Below, one piece after another: positions 48,691-62,200 of a stretch of DNA of 64,000 nt. Numbering within the stretch: the stretch's first letter is position 1; each line of letters begins with the position of its first letter. Source of the stretch: Owenia fusiformis (lineage: Eukaryota > Annelida > Polychaeta > Sabellida > Oweniidae); assembly GCA_903813345.2 (NCBI GenBank), contig CAIIXF020000005.1:33361375-33425374 (forward strand), given 5' to 3'. The notes under the pieces are model-generated. The model did not search any database, was not told the origin of the DNA, and was given only the letters and a program-made list of their open reading frames with translations. A program made the translations under genes and the position numbers.

Positions 48691-50590
48691 TGCCTGCTAG
48701 TTAAAATATGAACATTAAATATACTTCGGTCAGTTTGTCAATTCTAAAGAAATTCTATGAAAGGAGTACAAAAATGGACACAAAATGATAGAATGCTTCA
48801 AACAAGATTGTGCTAATAGCATTCCATTTTAGTCTTTATTCTTATCTTCTTTATTCTAAAAAGTATATTATAGTTTTTGTAGCAAAAAATGCAGTTTCCT
48901 AAATAAATTTGATTAAATTTTGTTGTATACTATAATATTATCCATTAGACTATGTATCAGATAATTTTTTGAGAATAATTAAGCCTGTCAGTGATAAAAT
49001 TCATTTATCAGAACATTTCCTGAAAACTTATTAAAGCATATTCTGTCATTTCAAGTATCACCCAAATCAGTATGTTGTTTTTCCAGTTACTGAAATGCAA
49101 GACAACAAGTCTAATGAGATGCAACAAGTATACTGAACAGCAGAATAAGAATTGAGTGATTACAACTATGACATGGACTTTAAAAAACTGAACTGTTTAT
49201 ATATCAATCATTCTTTACTTGAATACCCATCCAAATTCCATTACACAAAAAAGAGAGGTGCTGTTTACTCATTCTTAAAGAAAAAGTTATTAAGAAGCTA
49301 CTACTTATAGCAATAGTTTTGCAGTAAGCTCCTACAATATAGGTTTGTTCAATAAATTGTTTCGACAATGTGTAACTACACAAATATGTTTATCGACATG
49401 GAAGTATTTTGCATTTGTAATCATTGTAAGAGTAATTAGAGGATCAGATGCAAAATGACATCCATGCAATGGGTTCTTGAAAGTATTTATGCAAGTGAAG
49501 AATATGGTCAATATGTGTAGATTCAATGATCAATCAAGATATTTAATATAGCAAACCAAACAATTTTTTAATATTGCTTTAGTATGAGAACATTTGGTGC
49601 AAAGAACATATCAGAGAGGGAAATGATGATGTGTTGGAACAGATTATTTGTTATTCACCACATACAAAGCCTATCAAACTTAAATAGTGCAATTATTTAG
49701 TTTGTTCATGTTTTATATGCTATTGATCTGTTTTAATTGAAAGTCATATTTGACTTACTTAATGATGTTTCAATATAAATATATTACTTTTTTATATAAA
49801 CTAATCTATCTTTAAGTTGAATTTTGGGGACCCAAATGTATGACTAGATTTTTCATTTATCGTCAGCATATGGAAATATCTCTATGTATTTATTTTTCAT
49901 GAAACTTATACTGTTAATATATTTTTACAATTATAATTCTATTGAAACTAAATCCTGCTGTGTTGTAACTTATGCTGATCATAAATCATTGGAAAAAACT
50001 AGTTAGATTGGACTGTAGGCCCAGTGATGACTGTAGACATGACATATATGATAGACAAAGTACTAGCTGTTGACATGGTTGGTGTATAGTCCTCTATAGT
50101 TTCCATTATTTGTGAATAACCATGGTCTAGGGCCAAGACTAAATACCATTTGGAGTTCTGAACTTCTGACAAGACAATATCTGATCATCTAAAAAGTTCA
50201 TGTAGATCTCATTGGTTGAGGTTGGTATGGAAGTCACTTTTACTTCCTTATTTTCCAGAGCCAATGTTATTTCAATCGGAGTTTTTATCAAAATTGATAA
50301 AAGTTTTACTCAATCTGATGATTTTGTCTAAATCTGAAAAATCTATTTTGCCCGAAGCCCAAGTTATTCAGTTTATAAGAAAATGGACAAAGTGAATTTA
50401 GAATTATCAGACAATAGCAGATAATTTTGATAACTTGTTGATTATTGATAATTATCGAATTTATTGCTAATAGGAATACTATCAAAATTATCAGTACCAG
50501 CGATAATATTAACTTTATTGATAATGCTGATTTCTTGCGTGCCCTGTAAAAAAGTTACAAATATCGCTAAATTATAATCATAATTATTTT
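48691..50590. other. Gene-free AT-rich DNA
   Basis: No element or exon recognised. A cluster of GATAAT/ATTATC words lies at about 50410-50530. Confidence 0.4.
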
Positions 50591-50751
50591 AATTAATTTT
50601 AGATCATAGCAGTAAAAATCATATCAGTATTACAAAAAAAGTATTCAATATGATCAAACAGGACTACTCTGCGACTTGAAAACCAATATGTTGGGGAAAA
50701 TATTATTCTGAGCCTAGACCTGCAAGAATACATTGTAATCTCTTGAAAGCC

Positions 50752-50853
50752 AATGATTTGAAGAAAGAAAACAAGGCATACTTTGACTTTCAGAAGGCAT
50801 TCGACACAGTTCAACTGTCTATATTCTGGCGTTTTCATTATCTTCAGTGTTAA
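50752..50853 (+). pseudogene. Relic of a non-LTR retrotransposon reverse transcriptase
   Basis: Reading frame +, codons from about 50752, gives KAYFDFQKAFDTVQLSIFW. This fits RT motif A of LINE elements (consensus form FxDFxKAFDTV..xxLW), including the catalytic-type aspartates. The frame stops at TAA (50851) about 16 codons past the motif core, and I cannot find motifs B or YxDD nearby, so only a fragment survives. The opposite-strand frame here is a shadow. Confidence 0.6.
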
Positions 50854-50929
50854 AATAACAATTCGTACCCTATCCTGTATAAAGTGTTCCTCTAATCATT
50901 AAATTAAACGCAGATTGGAGAAGTTATTC

Positions 50930-52854
50930 AGGAAAAAAATTCTTAATCGGGTTGTTCTCACTTTCTTCGTCGGCCGCCATATTGGATTTTTCGAAAAATG
51001 ATAAAATATCCGAGGGAAAAAGCGTATCATAGCCGGGCCATCTGAAATGAGGATGTCTTTCCAAGTTATTTTGATTCATTGGGCTTGTTGCTATGTTTCT
51101 GTGAAAAAATAATTTCTGTTCCACTTAAAACATCGACGAACTTCATAAAAAACAAGTCTCGATTTTTCGAAATATTTTTTGATCGCCAACCACACTTGAT
51201 ACGATCGATATATTTACAAATATTTGGGCTTAAAATATGCTTCAATTCATTCTTAAGACGTATCTTATAGGAATTGTATTCATTGGTGACTATTTAGGGG
51301 TGATTTTAGAGCAAATAAATCATCGATCATTTCCGGAAGTAGAAGCTCAAAAATCATGCGCAGAAAAACAAAAGTAAAGACATTTCTCTGACCTGCCGAG
51401 CGACTGTAATGGCTTGTTCCTGAGAAAGTGTCACTACGAAAGAGATAAAAGTACAAGAGGACTAACTGCACTTTAAGTGAATGAGAATTAGAAATAGAGG
51501 TGTGTATGAGTGAATGAGAATGTACTATATCGAATTGCTAAAGTTGTAAAGTGGAAGCAACGTGATATAAGTATATAATATAGCACGATTAAAAATGTTT
51601 TAGGTCGATGATTATCGTTAATAATGAATTAATAGGGAGTTTAAGCTTGTAATGTTTTTCGAAACCTAAACGTGAACGGAAAATATTTAAGCGATGCATT
51701 TGTATGGGCGATTGGTCATACGTATAGATTGGCGTTTCGATTTTATATGCAAGCTAAAACTCCCTATTATTTGAACTTTTGTTTGTTAGGATATTTGACT
51801 TCCTGTGAGGTTCATATCTTTCTTCTTTTGATTTGGGCTATCTATTTTCCCAGTTTGCGCCCACTTATCCAAGATATATGTGCCAAAGATTCGACATGGT
51901 AATTAATAGCAGAACTGGGTCAGGATGGTTATTCAAGGTCTTGAATATATTGTGGTTGCCCTTGGTTACGTCTGACCGAGTTTAGTGTACTTGTAGCGTT
52001 ATTTTTGGTGTAAATATTACCATATGCGAATACTATTTTGTATAACATTAAGCCGAATTACACAGATGTGATAAACAATTTGTTCAAAGGAAACTGGGTA
52101 ACTGTTTTGTAGCTTGCATTACACACTATTTGCGTGTTTAAACCACCTTAGGTCGAAGGGATAAATGTGCGAACCAAGTTTCTAGGTACTTTACGCAATA
52201 AGTAAATCTCATTTTTCCCAGATGTTTTTAAAAATATCTACATACTACATTCCTAGTCTTAGTATTGTAAGCCAAATGTTCAAAATGGATTCAGGAATTT
52301 GCAAGATAATTGCACAACCAAAAACACACGTCCCCGCTCTTTCACGTGGTAATATTTGCGGATATACATTAAGACCATTGCCAGTTTCAGGAGTTTGATT
52401 TTCAATCTAATTCAACATAATACAAATCCTTTTAAAATATATTAACCAAAAACACTTACAATTACATAATCATCTCTCTAAAACAAGTACGTCGGATGAT
52501 AGGATCGTACTGGAAATATGTTTCTATTTAGTGCCATTGTATTTTTGATAGACAGGGGCTAAGAGGATTTCTTTTAACCTACAAGACTTTAATTGGTAAA
52601 ATACCGACCCATTAAACACACATAGCTCAGTTTCGAAGAGGAACTTGAGATTCCAAGCTACACCCCATCCGAAAGTTTTGCAACGCTGGCGTAACCTCCC
52701 CCTCTCCCCCATGGGAAACGACGGGTAAAGACCACATGCTCTGTAGAAGGTGCACAATCAAAAACCTTGATTTTTAAAGAAAACTGAATTTTTTAACTTG
52801 GTTAATATTGTGTTTTTAGATTGTTTCTTGAAAAAAAATATATTAAAGTTTCTC
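50930..52854. other. Gene-free DNA with no supported exon
   Basis: A sequence at about 51013-51036 matches one at about 16978-17003. A hydrophobic open frame at 51672-51902 has no ATG and no splice context that I trust. GC is slightly higher around 51300-51450. Confidence 0.35.
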
Positions 52855-52947
52855 AAAGGAGTGGTATCGATATGGGGAGCTGAATCCAACAATGTTTTTC
52901 TCTTAAACCAATCATTGAAAACATTCTGTAAAAAACATGGTATTTTT

Positions 52948-55196
52948 ATGTCACCACCAAAAGTGGTGACATATTGTTATGGTCTCCGTTTTTTTTCGAC
53001 GGCGTCCGGCGGTTGGTGGTTGGTGGTTGGCGTCCGGCGGTTGGCGTCTGTAACAATTTCTTACAACTTCCTATAACTTAACAAATACTGTTTAGACTGA
53101 CTTCAATTTTTTTCTAAATCATCTACATGTTCTCAGAAGTTCAAATCTGACTTTAGATTTGACATTTGACCTTCAATGACCTTCTCAAGGTCAAAAAGGT
53201 CTTTTTTCAACTTGCTTCACATTGACTAAATTTTTTTTCAAAATCATCTACATGTTCTCAGAAATTCAAATCTGACTGTAGATTTGACATTTGACCTTCA
53301 AATCTGACTTTAGATTTGACATTTGACCTTCAATGACCTTCTCAAGGTCAAAAAAGGTAAAAAAGGTCTGTTTTCAACTTGCTTCGAATTGACTAAATTT
53401 TTTTTTCAAAATCATCTACGTGTTCTCAGAAATTCAAATCTGACTTAAGATTTGACATTTGACCTTCAATGACCTTGTCAAGGTCAAAAAAGGTCAAAAA
53501 GGTCTGTTTTCAACTTGCTTCAAATTGACTAAAAAAAAAATTTTCAAAATCATCTATGTGTTCTCAGAAATTCAAATCTGACTTTAGATTTGACTTAAGA
53601 TTTAACATTTGACCTTCAATGACCTTCTCAAAGTCAAAAAAGGTCAAAAAGGTCTTTTTTCAACTTGCTTCAATTTGACTAAATTTTTTTTTCAAAATCA
53701 TCTACATGTTCTCAGAAATTCAAATTTGACTTTAGATTTGACATTTGACCTTCAGTGACCTTCTCAAGGTCAAAAAAGGTCAAAAAGGTCTGTTTTCAAC
53801 TTGCTTCAAATTGACTAAATTTTTTTTTCAAAATCATCTATGTGTTCTCAGAAATTCAAATCTGACTTAAGATTTGACATTTGACCTTCAATGACCTTCT
53901 CAAGGTCAAAAAAGGTCAAAAAGGTCTGTTTTCAACTTGCTTCAAATTGACTAAAAAAAATTTTCAAAATCATCTACGTGTTCTCAGAAATTCAAATCTG
54001 ACTTTAGATTTGACTTAAGATTTGACATTTGACCTTCAATGACCTTCTCAAAGTCAAAAAAGGTCAAAAAGGTCTTTTTTCAACTTGCTTCAAATTGACT
54101 AAATTTTTTTTTCAAAATCATCTACATGTTCTCAGAAATTCAAATCTGACTTTAGATTTGACATTTGACCTTCAATGACCTTCTCAATGTCAAAAAAGGT
54201 CAAAAAGGTATTTTTTCATCTTGCTTCAAATTTACTAAATTTTTTTTCAAAATCATCTTCATGTTCTCAGAAATTCAAATATGACTTTAGATTTGACATT
54301 TGACCTTCAATGACCTTCTCAAGGTCAAAAAAGGTCAAAAAGGTCTTTTTTCAACTTGCTTCAAATTGACTAATTTTTTTTTTCAAAATCATCAACATGT
54401 TCTCAGAAATTCAAATCTGACTTTAGATTTGACATTTGACCTTTAATGACCTTCTCAAGGTCAAAAAAGGTCAAAAAGGTCTGTTTTCAACTTGCTTCAA
54501 ATTGACTAAAAAAAATTTCAAAATCATCTATGTGTTCTCAGAAATTCAAATCTGACTTTAGATTTGACTTAAGATTTGACATTTGACCTTCAATGACCTT
54601 CTCAAAGTCAAAAAAGGTCATAAAGGTCTTTTTTACACTTGCTTCAAATTGACTAAATTTTTTTTTCAAAATCATCTACATGTTCTCAGAAATTCAAATC
54701 TGACTTTAGATTTGACATTTGACCTTCAATGACCTTCTCAATGTCAAAAAAGGTCAAAAGGGTATTTTTTCATCTTGCTTCAAATTGACTAAATTTTTTT
54801 TCAAAATCATCTACATGTTCTCAGAAATTCAAATATGACTTTAGATTTGACTTTAGATTTGACATTTGACCTTCAATGACCTTCTCAAGGTCTAAAAAGG
54901 TCAAAAAGGTCTTTTTTCAACTTGCTTCAAATTGACTAATTTTCTTTTTCAAAATCATCTACATGTTCTCAGAAATTCAAATCTGACTTTAGATTTGACA
55001 TTTGACCTTTAATGACCTTCTCAAGGTCAAAAAAGGTCAAAAAGGTCTGTTTTCAACTTGCTTCAAATTGACCAAATTTTTTTTTCAAAATTATCTACAT
55101 CTTTTCAGAAGTTCAAATTTGACTTTACAAGTTCTCAGAAATTCAAATCTGACTTAATATTGTGAGCAACTAGGTGGTGACATTTTGTCATGTTAA
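52948..55196 (+). mobile_element. Family C VNTR element (GTCACCAC...GTGGTGAC), nested in T2
   Basis: The 5' end is a palindrome ATGTCACCAC / GTGGTGACAT (52948-52972) followed by ATTGTTATGG and a GCGTCCGGCGGTTGG tract. The 3' end repeats the distal half (GTGGTGACAT at 55174-55183) with a small hairpin TGACA/TGTCA. A long minisatellite lies between. The plan is the same as in families A, B and D. There is no protein-coding gene. Confidence 0.75.
53100..55160. repeat. Minisatellite, about 14 units of 135-165 bp
   Basis: Each unit runs GACCTTCTCAAGGTCAAAAA, GGTCTNTTTTCAACTTGCTT, AAATTGACTAAATTTTTTTT, ATCATCTACATGTTCTCAG, then AATCTGACTTTAGATTTGAC. TTCTCAAGGTCA and TTTGACATTTGACCTTCAA give internal half-site repeats. 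Length differences come from A/T runs and doubled TTTAGATTTGACTTAAGATT pieces. Confidence 0.9.
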
Positions 55197-56424
55197 TGCC
55201 TTGTATATACCTGTTTTTGTTAACATTTTTTGTTTTTTTAGTGTTTAATTGTTTTTGCTCCTTTCCACCAATTCTTGAGAATGAAATAAAATGTCTCTCC
55301 GAACCTTGATGGAACAAAATAGCATATACAACATGTTTTTAGACCTCTCAATATTATAGTTATACAAAGGAATTTTTGGTTGATTTTAAAAAAGTATTTA
55401 GAAAATTAAAACAAATTCCTCCCAAAATAGATAAAAATCAAGATAAACCTTTTATTTCATGAACAAGATACTTTTTTAAAATCAACCCAAATTTCCTTAA
55501 AGTCCCCGTCTAAAGTTTGAAAATATTTTTTTATCATTCATTTACTATTTGTCAGGACTTAAAAAGTGATTTTAGAGATTTTTGAACAAAAAAAAATTTT
55601 TGAAAAAAAAAATTGTGAGCATTTCATTTTTCAAATATTCAAATTTCCCGCCATTTTTCAAAAAAATTTGAAATTTCTTAATCATCAAATATTTCTTAAT
55701 GCATTTCAAAAAAGATTATCTTTTTAACACCAATGCAAAGATTGAACAAAGGACACACTATTTCAATAATAAAATGCCATATTTAATGGGCCACTTCAAT
55801 GTTTTAGCATATCAAAAATATTTTGAAACATTAGTGATGTCACTAAGGTACCAAAAACTTTTTGAAAAATATTGAAATTTTTTTTTCGATGTCAAACTTT
55901 CCTAAATATGCTAGGCTTTCATAAAAAACCAATGTTGATTGTCTAACCAGGTTAAAAGGAAAAATAAATTATGTTTTAGATATCATTGTACCATTGGTTT
56001 CTATGAGAACTAAAATTTTGAAATGCATTTTTCTCAGAACCATTTTCATGCACTGATAAGTTCATTTCTCGCTTATTTATGAACCGATTTTCTTAATTTT
56101 TTCGGCAAAAAACATGGGAGGATAAATGCTATGCATTGGTATGAATTGTGGCTAATTAGAATATATGAGTGACCTCTAAAAGTTGGTTTTAAATAAATAC
56201 ACAAATTTCGGAACAAAAAGTCTATCAAAAACCACTTTTTGAAATTTAAAAAAAAAGTTTCACATATCACACTTTGATAAAATTGGGTAAGACTACAATA
56301 TAAGCCAAAGTGGTTTAAACTTTATATGGGGCCTTTAAGTTTGTACAATTACAATAACATTTTTTATGACTGGTTTAAGAGAAACGTGTGTTCAAAAAGT
56401 TCTCCATATCGATACCACTCCTTT

Positions 56425-59089
56425 GGAGTATTAGATTGGATATTGTAGCAGTAAGAGTCGTTTTCTCATAATTAGATTATGGAAGACAGATTCAAGCATA
56501 AATAGGATTTAACACGTAATGCAATGGGGAAGTTGTCAAGATTTGGAGGGTAAAACGTATTCAGTTCAGGATTTGATACATTTTTCTTTTTTATGTTTAA
56601 ATATCATAGAAAGCCAACTAGAAGTTGGATCTCAATTCCGAATCCGTTTGACCTAAATTTCAACCACTGATTTGGAATAGAAAGCGTTCGACCCGGTGTT
56701 CCACCAACTTGGTCACACGTACCCTTGCTAACTGTATTTATAAGTGAATTGACGAAGGTAAGACCTGATAGTTACTGGAGACGATAATGAAGCTGATGCT
56801 GAATAAAGTTTCCAGACTGGATCGAATAAAAATATGAATATATCGTTTATTTATTACTTTTGTATTTGTAATATCATATATGCAACTCTTTATGGAAGGA
56901 ACTTACCAAGCGCGCTGCTCATCGCTTATTCTGCTCAAAGGTGAAAAATGAAAATTGATGCAAAAATTCTGCGTCTAACAAGCCACTTGGGAAATCTATC
57001 TTAGAGCCGCCAAAACAACTCTAGACAGAGTGGGCATTGGTCTGGTTGCTACAAAATCCATATCGATGCTATAACCAATACGTCTCATGAGGAGATTGCC
57101 GAAGGTGATTGAATAGATGATTTGGCATCATCATTTAATGAATAGGTTATTTAGAGTTACATAATGGGACTAGTGGACAATTATCTTTCCGGCAATAAAG
57201 GTCTAGAGTCATAATCATAGATAAAATAACGACTGGATAATGTTTTATATCACGACCTTTAACCTCCATTGCTCGGAGTCAAATTGATACCATTACCTTG
57301 ATATAAATAGGTTCAGATGAAGACATGGCATAAACGATTAACAAAATTTGTTTGCTTCCTCGTGTGGCATCCCTATTTTTCTATCCTCTGACTTTCTGCT
57401 TACAAACCTGTATATTCTCTTCAACCATATTGCTATCTTGATATGATATCTAAAACCAATTACATACGTTGTCCACACTTGAAAAAATGAGAAACATTCA
57501 CTCAATTTTCCGCTTAGATTTCACACAGGAAGTGACGTTATCAACTCTTAAAGGGCCAGGTAGAGTATGGCAAGTGATTTTAAACAGCCATATATTTTAA
57601 CATGAGCACTTTTTCAATGTGAATAGTACAATAACGTCATTTCTAAGGGCAAAATTGCAGGTCCAGAATATATTCTAGACCGGTCCATATGGACCACCAC
57701 TATTCTCAGGTCGATATAGTAAAATGAATTCTAAACTAGCACTAAAACCCCTAGAACTGGCCCGGCAAGGTGGTAATAATATGGCATTTCTCATTAACAC
57801 AATATATTATATTTTAAGTAAATTTAAAGGATGGCAAAAATATCAATCTAACATTTTAAAAAATTATGAATGAGGACCCCATGTCAACATTTTTTCAAAT
57901 TATTGAACCAATCTATACAAAAGTAGATCTTCTTATTCTGTTTTTATTTTATGAAAGTATTATTCAACAAGGGTTCTTAAACTTCTTCAAAAGTAGAATC
58001 GTATTGAAATTTTTGAAGATATCAATTGTCGATGACCAAACTTATGATGAAAACAATGGGTAGCACGGGTTTTCCCTGGGAATTATAATATATGTTATAT
58101 GAATAAATAAAAAAAATAAAAATAAACTTCAATAGTATTCAATTCAAAAAAAAATATCGTGATACATTTGGTTTTAGACGTTATCACATTTCAATACCCA
58201 TCCCCTTTTCAGAAGTTGCTCATATAGTGTAGAAGAAACTTTTGATATATTTAGATTGAGAAAAACAAGATCCTTCTTTTAGAAAAAACGGCCAGAAAGT
58301 GTATTCATGGTGGAAGATATGACCTTCCATAATCACTTCCCATACCATACCGGTCCTTTGCTTTTAACAACAAGTAGGAAAAAACAAATTCTTTAACTGG
58401 AAATTAGGTACACAGGATAGGAACCTAAAGCTCAAGGTAAAGAATAATGTTTAACTCTATAATCAAGCCTGTGCAATATAATGAAAGAGAACAATTGTTT
58501 TATCAGGCAAATACATGTAAATGTCAGCAGTCGTAGGCAAATTGATGTCAACTGTCGCCTATTATGTAACTTAGGTCAAGGTCACATTTAAAGGTCAGGG
58601 GAATTTTTCATGTAAATTACATTTTTATTGTTCTATCATTCCATACTATATTTAAAAAGGTCCAACAGGTCTGACCTTATTTTAGGATAATCATTCGATA
58701 TTCGATGGTTAGCTGGCATCAATAAGTGAAAAAGTGGACATCCCCGTTTTCAATTCTAACGAATCTAGACTAGCCATTTTGCATTCCAATCTTCAATAAC
58801 TTTCGATCAGGTAACTTAATTTCCCTTTTCAGAAATAACATTATACATAGCAAGGGGACAATAAGTGGTCGGGTGAAGGGAAGAGAGTAGGGAAGATATA
58901 TCTTTAAAAAATTGATAGTCGTTACTAAATGAGAAATAAAGCGTAAAAGAAGCATGGTTTTCATACTTAAAAAGATGAATTGTTTCTGGGCTCGATTATT
59001 ATTTTTGCAATTAAAGATATAGATCAAGATTATTTGTAGAAATGAGTTCTTGTGCTCGCTATAACCGATCAAAGATATTAGGTTTTTAC
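56425..59089. other. Gene-free DNA
   Basis: No exon or complete element supported. A short palindrome GGTCCATATGGACC sits at about 57683. Confidence 0.4.
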
Positions 59090-59235
59090 CATGTAATACA
59101 ACACAATTCAATGTAATGTAATGTAATACAACGCAATTTAATATAATGTAATGTAATACAATGCAATATAATATGTTACATGGTAATATGATGAAATACA
59201 ATTGTAATTCAATACAATAAACGCACAATGATACA
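59090..59235. repeat. Low-complexity TAATGTAATACAA-type repeat
   Basis: Imperfect pentamer/decamer repeat (AATGTAATGTAATACAACGC and variants). It accounts for the Tyr/Leu/Ile/Cys-rich open frames on the minus strand. Confidence 0.8.
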
Positions 59236-62200
59236 ATGCAACAAATATAATTCCTATTACGCATAACATCACAATATACTGTATTTTATCTATTGCATTA
59301 CAACATATGGCACCTCCATATATGGTCATTCATGATCGATTATAAACGAGGTTTAAGTCCAAAAAATGGTACGTTGTTTTAGATATCCTCTCAGTTGCAT
59401 ATAAGGTAAATAGTCGGACAATATTTACACGAATGCCACTAGAAAACCAGAATATTGAACTGCTTATGATACATTTGCATTTTTAAATATCAACAGATTA
59501 TCTGATTAATTCAGAAATCTCCAACTGTCCAATAGGTTCGGCATATATTGCGTCTCTCTAAGTTAGATATTGACCTAAACTTAAATCAAGATTATTTGCT
59601 CAAGTTTTGATGTAGATAGTCAGATTGTGATTTATTATAGCATCATCGATACAATCCTTATGTAAGTGGGTGATAAACGAACATTTGCCGTATCTCACGC
59701 TCCTTGCAATTTAAAAGGGCAATTCTAAGCGCGAAGATACCGACGTGTCATTGAATCCTGGGCTAAACCATCGGCAATCCTTTGGCTTATGTTGACGTAC
59801 GAAGGGCATGCAGCGATATGTGAAAGATCTACTTATCGTTTAAGAAAACATTCCACGAGAATAAGAATTCACCGGATCGAGTATTTGGATATTTTTGTCA
59901 GACACCGGCCTAATCTGTCAAAGTAGGGTTCAGTGTACACGACCGATGAAAACTTGGGTCCCGTGAGATTGACTTTGATTACGAGGGATTTCTCTGCTTG
60001 TCTTAATGAAACGCTAATGAATCCGAACCCGGCCGGCAAATCAATGCCGTTGCATTAGGATCGCATCACAATAGGATATAAACAGGATTTGGTGAAACAA
60101 TGTGTGAAACAAACATCTGGGGTTCTCCTTATTTGCCTTCACTGTTACAGGCTTCAGAGCTTGCGAGCGATTTCGCATACTTGCACGATGATAAAATAAG
60201 GAAACATTTAGATTGAACATAATTAATGGGATAGGAATATCAGATTTAGGTGCAAAGCAGGAGATCGCTAAATGCACCAGGTAAGTTGACTTCAATATTT
60301 GATTTAAGATATTAAGAGTATAGTTAATTAAAGACATTATGATATAAGTAAAAATGCAAAAATGAAATTGATTAAAACACTTCAATCATGAATGCATAAG
60401 GGATTGTCTTGAGAGTAAAACAAATATGTTTATCTCATTACCACTAATGCAATTGTAGATTCGCATTTATTCACAATTTTGTTATCAATGACTGGTTTTC
60501 ATTAATGCGATAAGAAACATCCGCATTTTAAATGCATTGAAATCGAGTTATGAATGTCGAACTGAATATGAAAGCAATACGAAATATAATGTTAAGACAT
60601 GACAATATAAGGACTTTGACGTTTCAAGTCATGTTTCTGCTTTACCCAAAACCAGAAACGCTATTTCGGGTAAACTGTAATATAACAGTAAATAAGTTAC
60701 ACAGGCTGAAGAACAGTTCCGAGAAAGCATGCCAATCTGGAAATATCTTTCCGTCAATTAATAGGAAATCGTCTCAAACTGAGGCGTTTCTTGTTATTTT
60801 GCATTAGACTGAGAAGTGTGAACGCGAGCTCAATTTTGGCCGACCTCGGGCGAACATAGTTGTGCCATATTTCATCACCATAAACTTAACCCATCCATCG
60901 TTTCGTCTATCTTCGTTAGTAAAAAACACAACGCGTCTAACAATTCATCAGACCCTTCTTATTAAAGACGGATAATAGATCTCTTAAAATATTATCTGTA
61001 TTATAAGAGATGAATGAAAGAAAGATAATCTACCAAAAATCTATAAAAATATAGTAAGAAAAATGGTCCCAGTCCTTATAATTGGCATGTTTATGAGACG
61101 ATGCGTAACGTGATGAAAATGTCTATTGAAATACATAGTAGGTTCTGACATCGCCAGGGTTTATTATCTACTATCTGAAGATGGTCTCGCCTCAGTTGAA
61201 AAATAATTATGACAAGTAATATAATGTAAGCCCTTTGACATTGTTATACTGGCGAGACATGCCATAATTTCCATCTATTACAGGGCTCAGTGTCAGTCAC
61301 ATAGTATTCAACAGATACCGAGTTATAAAGAAACACCAACCTTGGAAAATGTGGTCTCTAAAATTAGGATTAGCTCTATCGTAGTGGAATGAAAAATTCT
61401 TTTCGTGTGTCTATTTGCGCGGTAATATGCATTCCTTTGGTAGGGATGTGAAGCTACACGTCTTTAAGAGAGCTATACGTGAACGTGAAGTATTCTGACT
61501 TCCATTGATTACAGCCCCTCTCAGTTTGGTTTTTACTTATCACGCCCATTTCCTTAGCTTGTACCTATATGTCCTCGATCGGGCAAATATACCTAAATAC
61601 TCCGAAGGGCGGGTGAACCAATCCCTATTTGATCATAATTCTACACGTCCACGTCCACGTTTTCTTTAAATGCGTAGCTTAACCTCCCTAATATTGGCAA
61701 CGACTTACAAAACAGATGCATTATGCAAGACAGATAGGAGATGTTTAGGAATATCAAGCTATGAGTGGGATGACAAAATGATGGGATATGCGGTTGAGTG
61801 GTCATTTTTCATATTTGCCCGTGCTAAGACACGCTTGGTCAAATATGTAAGGGGGTTATTATTAATTGCACATCCAACTTACAAATAGTTCAACCCAGAT
61901 ATCTCATTACTGCATATCTATATACTTCATTTACCTAATAACAAATCAATTTTTCCAGATCTTCTTTCTCTTGAAAAACTCTTCCACGCCTTTGGCTTCT
62001 TTGATATCAGGTTTTATTTTGTCAGATCTTTTATTTGCTTTTCCGATATCATTGCAATTGTCCCTAGCAATGGAGGACATGAGTTTGATTTTCTAGAAGG
62101 TCAGGATCGTTTTCAATATGATCTTTATTGCCCTATTTAACTAACTTAGACATCACAGGTATCTCTTATATCCATCGATTCTCATATGACCTATCTATTG

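Larger units (their letters stand above)
52855..56424. mobile_element. TIR element T2, carrying a nested family C element
   Basis: The left end is AAAGGAGTGGTATCGATATG and the right end its inverse, CCATATCGATACCACTCC. Both are followed inward by TTTCTCTTAAACCA and its inverse. Internal motifs match T1 in the same order (CTCTCAATATTATAGTTATAC, GTTAACATTTTTTG). Sequence shared with T1 is broken at about 52948 and resumes after about 55196, showing a later insertion. The rest (55500-56370) is A/T-rich with no coding content. Confidence 0.75.

Noticed and set aside
51672-51902. 76-codon hydrophobic frame
   Set aside because: It begins at GTG rather than ATG, has no splice context that I trust, and resembles no family.
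58770-59329. 164-codon Cys/Tyr/Leu-rich minus-strand frame
   Set aside because: About half is low-complexity TAATGTAATACAA repeat and the rest is A/T-biased DNA.
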